63,398 nt of DNA. It comes from Pseudomonas bananamidigenes (GTDB lineage: Bacteria; Pseudomonadota; Gammaproteobacteria; Pseudomonadales; Pseudomonadaceae). Where the stretch lies: NCBI RefSeq assembly GCF_001679645.1, contig NZ_LRUN01000090.1, positions 1-63,398 of the forward strand, given 5' to 3'. Both the position numbers and the translations under genes were made by a program. Below the pieces are notes generated by a model, which was not told the DNA's origin, did no database searches, and saw nothing but the letters and a program-made list of their open reading frames with translations. Positions 16,206 to 24,175 of this stretch are shown here, piece by piece. Within the stretch, counting starts at the first letter, position 1. Each line of letters opens with the position of its first letter.

Positions 16206-16751
16206 TCAGTCGCGACGCCGTCCCCGCAGCATGCTGTCGAGCACCTCGTCGCGGCGCACCCAACCATGGAACAGCGCCGCCGCCAGGTGCAGCAACACGG
16301 TCAGAAACAGCAGATAGGCCAGATAACCGTGCGCCTTGCGCAATAGCGCAAACACCTGGGCATCCGCCGGCAGAAGCGATGGCAATTGCAGCGAACGGCC
16401 GAGCATCACCGGATCTCCCGCCGCACTGATCATCGCCCAGCCCAGCAACGGCAGCACCAGCATCAGCCCATACAGCAACAGATGCGAAGCCTTGGCTGCC
16501 GTCACCTGCCAGCCCGGCAAGTCCTCCGGCAGCGGTGGCTGGCGAGTCCCCAGCCGGACAAGGATGCGCACAATCACCAGCAACAGAATCGCGATGCCCA
16601 ATGGCTTGTGCAGGTTGATCAGCCACTCATGCCGAGCCGACACCGAAGTCACCATGCCGGCACCTATGAACAACATGGCGATGATCATCAGCGCCATCAG
16701 CCAGTGCAGCAGCCTCGCCAGCGGATTGAAATGCGTCGGTGGCGTTCTCAT
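16206..16751 (-). CDS. Cytochrome b561 (partner of a peroxidase)
   Basis: A 181-residue four-helix cytochrome b561 of the bacterial CybB type. Haem-ligand histidines are visible in the predicted helices: HWLMALMIIAMLF (His near 16), LHKPLGIAILL (near 48), ASHLLLYGLML (near 89) and KAHGYLAYLLFL (near 140). It moves electrons from quinol in the inner membrane. Its ATG overlaps the stop of the upstream catalase-family gene by four bases, so the two are translationally coupled and probably form one system: quinol to b561 to an anchored periplasmic peroxidase. The pairing is known for SrpA-type proteins; the electron flow is inferred. Confidence 0.9.
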   Translation of the reverse strand: MRTPPTHFNPLARLLHWLMALMIIAMLFIGAGMVTSVSARHEWLINLHKPLGIAILLLVIVRILVRLGTRQPPLPEDLPGWQVTAAKASHLLLYGLMLVLPLLGWAMISAAGDPVMLGRSLQLPSLLPADAQVFALLRKAHGYLAYLLFLTVLLHLAAALFHGWVRRDEVLDSMLRGRRRD

Positions 16752-17842
16752 GGGCGAGCCTCCTGTTTGCTGCCGGGCAATTGGCTGACTTCGCTGGTGC
16801 GACGCAGGTAGGAATCGGCATAACCGGCCGAGCGAGCGGCGAGCAACGGGTCGTCGGACCCTTCTATCCCGGCGGGCAGGACCAAGGGGTCATAGTTGAT
16901 GTCGCGGCATTCGCCGCTCAGTTGCGGCTGAGTCTTTTCCAGTACCAGGGTGCCGGCATTCAGCACTTTGCGCCCGGCGGGCCAGGTCTTGCTCGCGTCG
17001 TTGACCGGATCGTCAGCGTTGGCCAACGTGATGTTCAACTGAAAGCGCAGCGGCCCTTCGGCCAGACGTTGCACCAGGTCCTTTTCGAGAAAATCGCTAC
17101 CTTCCGGGGCCGCAGCACCTGCTGCATCCTGGGCCAGGGGCATCATGCTCCAGCGTACGGCCTGCTTTTTGCCGCTCGCGTCGACCAGATAGAACGCATT
17201 GACGCTGTTATAGGTTTCCGTGACATAGCTGGCCGAAGGCTTGGCGGTCTTGACCCAAGTCAGAAACGGCACGGCCTCCGGATGCGCGGCAAAAAATGCC
17301 GGGACTTTGGCGGGATCGGGTTTGCCGGTCGCCGGATCCGGCGCTTGCGCCTGCTGCAACTGATAGAACGCTTCCGGCGTTCCGACCGGAAACACCGGCA
17401 TGCTGTTCATCCCGGTACGCCACTGCTGGCCGTTGGCCTGGGTGAAGCGCAGCGCCAGACTGCGAATCGGTACGGCGCTGTCCGGCGCATAGGGATTACC
17501 CGCCGGCAGCGCGAATCGCCCGACAACCGGCGTACGTGGCTCATTGAACACTTGCGCGACAGAGTAAGGACGCACCTCGCCACTGCTTTCGAAGTGGCCG
17601 ATGACGCAAACACCCTTGGCGTGATTGCGACGAAACCCTGGATGCACGCCGTTGTTTTTCTCCAGCACATCGACCAACGCCTTGGGCGTCAGTCGTTGTG
17701 GGTCCAGGTTGCCGTGAACGTAGGCAAACGCCCCGGCCACTGCCGCGACCACCACGGCAATTGCGCCAAGACGCAACACCAGGCTCGCGGCACTCAATGG
17801 CGGACGTTGTACCCCGCCGGGCGGTGAGCTGCGATCAACCAT
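16748..17842 (-). CDS. Membrane-anchored catalase-family peroxidase (SrpA-like)
   Basis: A 364-residue small catalase-like haem peroxidase. One N-terminal membrane segment (about residues 19-41, AASLVLRLGAIAVVVAAVAG) anchors the catalytic part in the periplasm. The distal His lies in VHPGFRRNHAKG near 65-76, followed by GHFESS, the conserved Asn is in GRFALPAGNPYAPDS near 105, and the proximal haem Tyr is in RSAGYADSY near 340. Length is much below a true catalase (about 480) and fits catalase-related peroxidases. The ATG at 17842 has a GGAG site; the upstream TTG frame extension is not needed. It is co-transcribed with cytochrome b561. An ECF sigma/anti-sigma pair lies 4 kb away. Confidence 0.9.
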   Translation of the reverse strand: MVDRSSPPGGVQRPPLSAASLVLRLGAIAVVVAAVAGAFAYVHGNLDPQRLTPKALVDVLEKNNGVHPGFRRNHAKGVCVIGHFESSGEVRPYSVAQVFNEPRTPVVGRFALPAGNPYAPDSAVPIRSLALRFTQANGQQWRTGMNSMPVFPVGTPEAFYQLQQAQAPDPATGKPDPAKVPAFFAAHPEAVPFLTWVKTAKPSASYVTETYNSVNAFYLVDASGKKQAVRWSMMPLAQDAAGAAAPEGSDFLEKDLVQRLAEGPLRFQLNITLANADDPVNDASKTWPAGRKVLNAGTLVLEKTQPQLSGECRDINYDPLVLPAGIEGSDDPLLAARSAGYADSYLRRTSEVSQLPGSKQEARP

Positions 17843-17948
17843 GAAAGACTCCAGGGCCAATGGCCATAGGGAAAGGTGCTATGAGACGCATGCCTCGCAG
17901 GTTTATTCCCTTTGAACTGTAGTTTCTTTCACACGATGACGCGCACGC

Positions 17949-18728
17949 TCACTTCGGGGCCGACTCAATCAGATCAAAGCGTGGCTCGCGCTTTTCCAGA
18001 AATGCCTGCATGCCTTCCTTTTGGCCGGGCGTTGCAAACAAACCGTGGAAAGATCGTCGCTCGAACAAAAGGCCTTCGCGCAGCCCTGATTCGTCAGCCC
18101 GGTTCACCGCCTCTCGCGCAGCCAATGTCGAGATACGAGGGAATCCGCCGATTCGATGGGCGATCGCCAATGCCTCCTCGAGCAATTGCCCGGCAGCGGT
18201 CACCCGCGATACCAGCCCTGACTGCTCCGCTTCACGAGCGGACATCGAGCGTCCCGTCAGGATCATGTCCATGGCTTTTGCACGACCGATCAAGCGGGTC
18301 AGGCGTTGCGTCCCCCCCATGCCCGGCATTACCCCCAGGGTGATTTCAGGCAGGGCGAATTGTGCGGACTCGTCCGCCACGATCACATCGCACATCATTG
18401 CCAGCTCACACCCTCCGCCGTATGCAAAGCCAGCGACTGCCGCAACCTTCGGTGTGCGCAACGCGGCAAACGCGTCCCAGCCGGCAAAGTAATCCTCCTG
18501 AATCATGTCCAGACAAGACTTTCCGTACATCTCCTTGATGTCGGCACCTGCCGCGAAATATTTCTTCGTACCGGTCACCAGGAAACACCCGACGCCAGGA
18601 TCGCTGTCCAGTGTTTTCAAGGTGTCCAGCAACTCACACATCAACGCTGTGTCGAGCGCATTGCGGGCCTGGGGTCGGTTGAGGCGAATCAACACCACGC
18701 GCCCCAGTCGTTCGATCAATACATTCAT
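17949..18728 (-). CDS. Enoyl-CoA hydratase (crotonase family)
   Basis: A 259-residue crotonase. Both catalytic glutamates of true enoyl-CoA hydratases are present: in AYGGGCELAMMCD (near 105-117) and in FALPEITLGVMPGMGGTQRL (near 127-146). The acyl-CoA pocket motif is KYFAAGADIKEM near 56-67. The length and motifs agree with short-chain enoyl-CoA hydratase (FadB1/PaaF type). It is the last gene of a minus-strand run, 46 bases after the membrane oxidoreductase gene, which itself overlaps the adenylation-enzyme gene. That position suggests it acts on a CoA ester made or used by the same pathway, but it might also be an unrelated beta-oxidation enzyme. Confidence 0.9.
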   Translation of the reverse strand: MNVLIERLGRVVLIRLNRPQARNALDTALMCELLDTLKTLDSDPGVGCFLVTGTKKYFAAGADIKEMYGKSCLDMIQEDYFAGWDAFAALRTPKVAAVAGFAYGGGCELAMMCDVIVADESAQFALPEITLGVMPGMGGTQRLTRLIGRAKAMDMILTGRSMSAREAEQSGLVSRVTAAGQLLEEALAIAHRIGGFPRISTLAAREAVNRADESGLREGLLFERRSFHGLFATPGQKEGMQAFLEKREPRFDLIESAPK

Positions 18729-18774
18729 TGCAATCTCTTTCTATGTAATGGGAAGGAAAACAGCCATAAGGCTG

Positions 18775-20109
18775 TCAGGAGTCCCAGATAGCGCCGTAAG
18801 CCGGAATACCTCGCCCTTCCATTCCCTGAACCACACGCTCCGTCAGCGTCTGGTTGGAAATGCAAATCACCGCCTCCGCACCGAGGGTTTGAACAGCCGA
18901 GTAAGCCAGCGCCACCAGGTCCGGCTTGCCCTGCAGATCGGTGTCCCAGATATGCGCATCGGGTCGCGCTTGAAGAATTTCATCGACCAGCGCGTCGCCG
19001 TAGGTTTTTCTCGGACTGCGGGTCGACCAGATCAGATGAACAGGCACCTGCCCCGCCAACAGATGCGGCAGCACCGGGCCGATTCCGCTGCCGGTGGCGA
19101 CGTAAACCACCGACCTGAACAGGGTTTCGATGCGGGCGACCCCGGCGGTGGTGATGCCCTTGACCCAGACATGGGTCGGCGGTTGCTCGATCATCTCGCC
19201 TGTCCAGTCACCCGCCCGGGAAATGATCAAGCGAAAACCGCGCTCGCCCGGTGCAGGAATATTGGCAAAGGAGTGCCATTCCCACAGCGGATTGCGACTG
19301 ATCGCGGTGGAGGAACCGGCGAACGGCGTATGGTGATCGAATCGGGCGATGACGGCGTGTGACGATGGCTTGACCAGCGTTACCGGCACTCTGCGAAGGC
19401 GCAGCCAGGGCGACGCGATACTGAACGTCAGCACCGGCAGCATCCAGAACGACGCAGACGTCACTAAAACCTGCGCCAGATCCGAGGTCGGGTTGCGGTC
19501 CTGGGCGAAGACCACAGTCATGGCCCAGAACAGCAACAGGGCGGCCCAACCGGCAAAACGATGGGTACGTTCAAAACCGTTATGAAACCGCGAACGTATC
19601 CCCGGCAACGCCATGATTGCCATCAGCAGCAACAGCCCGAGCAAACTGCCGCTGATCGCCAACAGCGTCAGCGAAATCCCGCCCGCACCCTCGACCCTGT
19701 GCCAGACCAACGAACCGAACAGCGCGATAAACCACGCAATCGCCGCCATCGCTCCACCACTGTGCAAACCGCCAAAGTGATAAACCTTGGCCAGTGACCG
19801 ACGAATCGCCAACGGCCAGCTCACAGGCGCACGAGTGGCCAGCCAGAACAGCAGGTTGATCAGGTACTGCTGACGTATCAGGATCGCCATCGAAAGATTG
19901 ATCAGCACCAGTTGCGACAGCATCTCCAGATCGTTTCCCGAAACAGACCACCACTGTCCGGCGGTCAGCCCGTACCCGAGCGCGGCGAAATTGCAGATCA
20001 ACACCAGCGCGACCAGCCGGTTGTAATGGGAAAACAGCGGCAGCGTACCCAGACGTCGCCATAACGCACGCGGCTCGGGCAAACCGAGGCCCGTGTCCAG
20101 ACCACTCAT
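18775..20109 (-). CDS. Membrane oxidoreductase with ferric-reductase-like and FNR-like parts
   Basis: A 444-residue protein of unassigned function. The N-terminal half has about six hydrophobic segments (roughly 31-50, 64-80, 118-136, 146-168, 186-202, 215-232). Histidines at 111, 116, 137 and 183 lie in or next to these helices and could bind haem as in ferric-reductase-like membrane domains. The C-terminal half looks like a ferredoxin-NADP reductase module: a flavin-type motif EWHSFANI (277-284), GDWTGEM near 300-306, and a nucleotide-binding GSGIGP loop at 340-345. The gene starts inside the stop of the adenylation-enzyme gene (four-base overlap). An NAD(P)H-driven reduction or oxidation at the membrane is a fair inference; the substrate is unknown. 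Confidence 0.75.
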   Translation of the reverse strand: MSGLDTGLGLPEPRALWRRLGTLPLFSHYNRLVALVLICNFAALGYGLTAGQWWSVSGNDLEMLSQLVLINLSMAILIRQQYLINLLFWLATRAPVSWPLAIRRSLAKVYHFGGLHSGGAMAAIAWFIALFGSLVWHRVEGAGGISLTLLAISGSLLGLLLLMAIMALPGIRSRFHNGFERTHRFAGWAALLLFWAMTVVFAQDRNPTSDLAQVLVTSASFWMLPVLTFSIASPWLRLRRVPVTLVKPSSHAVIARFDHHTPFAGSSTAISRNPLWEWHSFANIPAPGERGFRLIISRAGDWTGEMIEQPPTHVWVKGITTAGVARIETLFRSVVYVATGSGIGPVLPHLLAGQVPVHLIWSTRSPRKTYGDALVDEILQARPDAHIWDTDLQGKPDLVALAYSAVQTLGAEAVICISNQTLTERVVQGMEGRGIPAYGAIWDS

Positions 20110-21683
20110 TGCCCCGCCTCCTGTTCGGCGGCGACACGCTGCATGTGGTGCGCCTGCGCTTGCTCGAGCAACAGGCGTTTGTCGACCTTGCCCCGGGCGG
20201 TCAGGGGAATTTCATCGACCGGCAGAATCATCGAAGGAATGCAGTAATAGGCCAGGCGCTCTTCGCAACGGCGTCGTGCCTGGTCAATGTCCGTGGACGC
20301 GGGATAGACGAAAGCCACCAGATGGCGGTTATCGAACTTCAATGTGACGGCGCGCTCACAGCCCGGTGACGATTCCAGCGCTGCGGACACCGAATCCAGC
20401 TCGACCCGAAAGCCCCTGACTTTCACCTGATCATCCACACGGCCCAGGTGTTCCAGCTCGCCCTCTTCGGTCCAGCGTCCCAGATCGCGAGTGCGAAACA
20501 TCATTCGCCCCTGCCCCAGAAACGGGTCGGGGCGGTAGCGTTCGGCAGTCAGTTCAGGATTGCCCAGATAACCCGCCGTCACGCAGTCGCCCCCGGCCCA
20601 CATCTCGCCCTGCTCCCCCGGCCCGCACAATTGCCCCGCTTCATCGAGCACATACACCGTGTTGTTGGGCGTCGGTTTGCCGATGGTCAAGCGGCCCGTT
20701 CCCTTGTAGTGCTGCAGGGTGTTGATGATGGTGGTTTCGGTGGGTCCACAGGCGTTGTAGAAATTGCAAAAGGACGCCCAGCGATCGGCCAACGGCTGCG
20801 GGCAGGGTTCGCCCGCCAGCGCCACTACCTTCGCCTGACCGCAACGCGCAGGGTCCAGCGTGGCGAGAATCGACGGCGTGGCGATCAACACATCGCATTG
20901 CTCGGCCGTCTCGGCGATGTCCTTGCCGCGGATCATCAGCGTTGCGCCATGGGCCAGGCAGCCCAGAATTTCCCAGGCCGCCATGTCGAAAGCGATGTTG
21001 AGGATCTGGCCGACTTTCAAACCTGGCCGAATACCGAGATTGCCCGGAGCGGTCAGCAGAATGTTGCAGACATTGCGTTGGGTAACCCTCACACCATTGG
21101 GTTGCCCGGTCGTGCCGGACGTGAACAAGACAAAGCACAGTGGATCATCGAGCGGTGCGTCACTGCCCACGTTCAGATCATCGGCGATCGAACCGGGGGA
21201 AGCGATGAACGCGTCCAGTTGGATGCATTGCTGCCCCTCCGTCAGCGGAATGGCATGCACCCATGTGGACAGCGTCAGCACCACCCGCGTCGAGGCGACG
21301 TCCATGATGTGGCGTAATTGAGTCGTCGGTGTGATGCCAACGTGTTGCGGAATATAAGCGGCCCCCACCTTCAGGACGGCAAGCATGCCCACCAGCATCG
21401 GGATAGAACGCTCGACAAACAGGGCGACGTGATCACCCGCTACCACGCCATGAGTCTTCAGCACTGTAGCCAGTCGGTTGGCCTGGCGGTTCAGTTCACC
21501 GTAGGTGAGGGTTTGCCCCTGAAAACACGCGGCCAGCTCATGCGGTTGAGCCGCAGCCTGCTCTTCGATTGCGCGATGGATCAACGAGAATCCAGGCTCG
21601 ACCACCGGACCGCATCCGAACTGACGCCACGCGTCGGATTGGACAGGTGATGTGAACGGGGTACCCATTGCGAATGCATGCAT
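20106..21683 (-). CDS. Stand-alone amino-acid adenylation enzyme
   Basis: A 525-residue NRPS-type adenylation protein without carrier, condensation or thioesterase domain. Core motifs: A3 FTSGTTGQPNG (187-197; the usual two Lys are Gln and Asn), A4 FDMAAWEI (232-239), A5 NACGPTETT (310-318), A7 FRTRDLGRW, A8 GRVDDQVKVRGFRVEL, and the A10 Lys in LTARGKVDK (Lys 499). Asp233 at the position that binds an alpha-amino group argues for an amino-acid substrate; my hand-derived pocket code is D-M-W-A-A-A-A-I-I-K, which I cannot assign. The protein ends 26 residues after A10, so a carrier must come from elsewhere or the product goes to CoA or a free acceptor. It is the first gene of the three-gene unit and is divergent from an ECF sigma gene. 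Confidence 0.85.
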   Translation of the reverse strand: MHAFAMGTPFTSPVQSDAWRQFGCGPVVEPGFSLIHRAIEEQAAAQPHELAACFQGQTLTYGELNRQANRLATVLKTHGVVAGDHVALFVERSIPMLVGMLAVLKVGAAYIPQHVGITPTTQLRHIMDVASTRVVLTLSTWVHAIPLTEGQQCIQLDAFIASPGSIADDLNVGSDAPLDDPLCFVLFTSGTTGQPNGVRVTQRNVCNILLTAPGNLGIRPGLKVGQILNIAFDMAAWEILGCLAHGATLMIRGKDIAETAEQCDVLIATPSILATLDPARCGQAKVVALAGEPCPQPLADRWASFCNFYNACGPTETTIINTLQHYKGTGRLTIGKPTPNNTVYVLDEAGQLCGPGEQGEMWAGGDCVTAGYLGNPELTAERYRPDPFLGQGRMMFRTRDLGRWTEEGELEHLGRVDDQVKVRGFRVELDSVSAALESSPGCERAVTLKFDNRHLVAFVYPASTDIDQARRRCEERLAYYCIPSMILPVDEIPLTARGKVDKRLLLEQAQAHHMQRVAAEQEAGQ

Positions 21684-21942
21684 CTTTAAACATCCCTACT
21701 GCTCAAATGATCGTTCCAGCCAAATCAGCCATCGGCAGCCATCAGGCGGCTTCGGTGGTTGTTTGCGCTTGTCGGACGGGTTGAGCCGGGAAATTTGAAT
21801 CCATTACATGGACTACAAGATGTGGTGACCTTTCCTACGCAGCAGGTTATTAAGCCTTTCAGCCCACAGCATGGAATAAGCTGTGTCGAGAGGCGTCTCT
21901 CCTTATGACTACCGCGCTTCTGAGCCAGAGCATGTCCCTGCC
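21684..21942. other. Divergent promoter region, adenylation gene and ECF sigma gene
   Basis: A 259-base non-coding gap. It must hold the promoters of both divergent units. The stretch 21795-21860 contains AT-rich segments, but no clear -35/-10 pair or known operator was recognised. Confidence 0.5.
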
Positions 21943-22449
21943 ATGAACACACTCGACGAGCAACTTCGTGAAGTGATCCCCCGATTGCGGCGCTTTGCCG
22001 TGTCGTTGACGCGCAACAGCAGCAGCGCCGACGATCTGGTCCAGGCCAGCCTGGAACGTGCCCTCTCCAGCTGGGGTGACAAGCGTGTCGAAGGCGATCT
22101 GCGGGCCTGGCTTTTTTCGATCCTGTACCGCCAGTTCCTCGATGCCCACCGGCGCGCTCGTCGCTACGCCCGAATGCTCGAGTTTTTCACCGGCCGCGAT
22201 GACACGGAACCCTCGGTGGAACGCACCGTCATTGCCCAATCGACCCTGCAAGCCTTCGACCGCCTGCCCACCGAACAACGCGCCCTGTTGCTGATGGTGT
22301 CGGTGGAAGGCTTGAGCTACAAAGAGGTCGCCGAGATCCTCGACATCCCCACCGGCACCGTGATGTCGCGCCTGTCCCGTGCCCGCCAGGCACTGCGCCA
22401 GCTCAGCGACGGTGAAATCAGCAGCCCTTCCCTGCGGATACTCAAATGA
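21943..22449 (+). CDS. ECF RNA polymerase sigma factor
   Basis: A 168-residue ECF sigma factor. Region 2 runs from LRRFAVSLTRNSSSADDLVQASLERAL to LRAWLFSILYRQFLDAHRR (about 12-65) and region 4 contains LPTEQRALLLMVSVEGLSYKEVAEILDIPTGTVMSRLSRARQALR (about 106-150). I chose the ATG at 21943 because the family starts close to it; an in-frame GTG at 21883 is possible and neither has a strong ribosome site. The last codons overlap the anti-sigma gene by four bases. The target genes are not evident; the catalase/b561 pair downstream of the adjacent unit is a candidate regulon, because related sigma factors in proteobacteria are often found beside such peroxidases. Confidence 0.9.
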   Translation: MNTLDEQLREVIPRLRRFAVSLTRNSSSADDLVQASLERALSSWGDKRVEGDLRAWLFSILYRQFLDAHRRARRYARMLEFFTGRDDTEPSVERTVIAQSTLQAFDRLPTEQRALLLMVSVEGLSYKEVAEILDIPTGTVMSRLSRARQALRQLSDGEISSPSLRILK

Positions 22450-23198
22450 TCAGCCTGCCTCCCAGCGAGCGTGACTTGCACGCCTACATCGACCACCAGC
22501 TCAGCGAGACCGACCGGCGTGTGCTGGAAAACTGGCTGGCCAGTCACTCCGAAGAGGCCGCCTTGATCCGTGCCTGGCAACAGGATGCCCAACATCTGCG
22601 CGCCGCCCTTGGCGGTGCCTTGCAGCAACCGGCCAACCCGGATCTGGACCCGGCACTGATCCGTCAGCGGCTCAAGACTCGATCGCGTCGACGCTGGGCC
22701 AGCGCGGCCGTGTTGCTGATGGCGGTCAGCCTCGGCGGCGTCAGTGGCTGGCAGGCCCGGGAAATGACCTGGGTGCGCTCGGTCGCGCCCATGAGCGATG
22801 CCCTGCAGGCGTATCGTTTGATCGCCCAGCAAGGGCTCCTGCCGGCGGACTTCAAGGTCGACGGTACCGGCGACATGCAGGGCTGGCTCGACCGCTACTT
22901 CACGCAGGCCAACCGACTGCCGGATCTGACGTCAGCCGGTTTCCGGCCGGTCAGCGGGCGCTTGCTGAGTACTGAAGAAGGCCCGGCGGCGATGGTGATG
23001 TATGAGGATCGGGATGGGCACAAGGTCAGTTTCTACGTCAGGCCACCCGGCCCGAAAAACACCTTCCTGCCACGGGGCAGCCGTCAGGACGGGGATCTGC
23101 AGGCCGAGTACTGGTCCGGTGAGGGGTACAACTACGCGATGGTCACTCCGACCGACATTCCGGCGGCACCGTTGCTCCGGCACACCGAGCGCTTCTAG
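22446..23198 (+). CDS. Membrane anti-sigma factor
   Basis: A 250-residue anti-sigma factor. The first 75 residues have the zinc-free anti-sigma layout, with SERDLHAYIDHQLSETDRRVLENWLASH, and would hold the sigma factor in the cytoplasm. A single membrane segment at about 84-101 (WASAAVLLMAVSLGGVSGW) separates it from a periplasmic sensor part of about 145 residues. That part has FRPVSGRLLSTEEGPAAMVMYED, seen in many anti-sigma factors of this type. The ATG overlaps the sigma gene stop. It converges on the pilus tip gene. Confidence 0.88.
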   Translation: MISLPPSERDLHAYIDHQLSETDRRVLENWLASHSEEAALIRAWQQDAQHLRAALGGALQQPANPDLDPALIRQRLKTRSRRRWASAAVLLMAVSLGGVSGWQAREMTWVRSVAPMSDALQAYRLIAQQGLLPADFKVDGTGDMQGWLDRYFTQANRLPDLTSAGFRPVSGRLLSTEEGPAAMVMYEDRDGHKVSFYVRPPGPKNTFLPRGSRQDGDLQAEYWSGEGYNYAMVTPTDIPAAPLLRHTERF

Positions 23199-23203
23199 CC
23201 CGC

Positions 23204-24175
23204 TCAAAAGCCGACGTCCAGCACCACGTTGTCCAGATAAGTGCCGGCGGGCGGCGTTGACTGATCGGTGTAGATCCTGGCGTTGTAATTGAAAATCTGG
23301 CTGCCGGTGCCCAGGCCATTGCCGGGATTGACCTCGGCATCGGTGCTCGCCCGACGTGCCGCACCGACGCTGCCCCAGCGGGTGGTTCCGGCGCTTTTGA
23401 AAATGTCGTAGGCCAGGTAATTGCTGCCTGAAATCATTCGTCGTCGACCGCCGACGCTGAGCGGATTCTGACCATCGCTCAAACCGACGGTGTAGGCGCT
23501 GCCCTTGGTGCAGGCCAGATTGATGGTCTGCCCGGTCACCGGGGTAAACGCGCTGATCACCGGTGCGCTGCCGAACGCGATATTGGGGGCGGTGATGGTG
23601 CAATCGTTGGCCACGGTCAGGTTGACCGTCAGGGTCGTGGTGCCACTGTTGATATCCCGACCCAGGCAGAGTCCGCCGGCACCGATGCCCGAACAGTAAT
23701 TCCAGTTCCAGAAAATGCTCAGGGTTTCGGTGTAGCCCCCCGCCGCCACGTTGCTGCCGATTGTGGTGCCGAAATACAGCGGCACGGTTTTCGGCACGGT
23801 GCCGTTGAGCAATCCCAGCGCATCGATGATGCCGTTGCGGGCAAAATCGTAGGCCGTGCCGCGAGTCAGCGGGTAACTGGTGCTGTTGTTGGCGTAGATC
23901 GTATAGCTGATGACATCCCCGGTGGGCCCGAGCAGGCCGCTTTGGGTCGAGGTCACCGTGGCCCAGAAATGGTCGTTGTTGGCCAACAGTGACAGCAGCG
24001 AACCGGTACAGCTCAAACCGCCATTGAGCGTGGAGCTGGGCTGCGAGGTGGTGCGCACCGCAATCGAACTGAGCGTGCCGAACCCGGCCGGCGTGGTCGA
24101 AACCACCGAACACAGCGCCTGCGCCGCCCCCGGCAACACCAGCACCAGCCAGAGACACAATTTCATCCACGTCAT
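23204..24175 (-). CDS. Csu-type pilus tip adhesin (two spore-coat-U domains)
   Basis: A 323-residue secreted protein with signal peptide (MTWMKLCLWLVLVLPGAAQA, cleavage near residue 20) and two spore-coat-U/SCPU domains: one at about 21-165 with Cys pairs, the second from TVNLTVANDCTITAPNIAFGS to the end, finishing in PPAGTYLDNVVLDVGF. Only the second domain has the donor-strand-accepting pilin form; the first would be the receptor-binding domain, as in CsuE of Acinetobacter. The start at 24175 overlaps the usher stop (ATGA), whereas the longer frame upstream is inside the usher. It is the last gene of the pilus operon. Surface binding is inferred by analogy with CsuE. Confidence 0.88.
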   Translation of the reverse strand: MTWMKLCLWLVLVLPGAAQALCSVVSTTPAGFGTLSSIAVRTTSQPSSTLNGGLSCTGSLLSLLANNDHFWATVTSTQSGLLGPTGDVISYTIYANNSTSYPLTRGTAYDFARNGIIDALGLLNGTVPKTVPLYFGTTIGSNVAAGGYTETLSIFWNWNYCSGIGAGGLCLGRDINSGTTTLTVNLTVANDCTITAPNIAFGSAPVISAFTPVTGQTINLACTKGSAYTVGLSDGQNPLSVGGRRRMISGSNYLAYDIFKSAGTTRWGSVGAARRASTDAEVNPGNGLGTGSQIFNYNARIYTDQSTPPAGTYLDNVVLDVGF

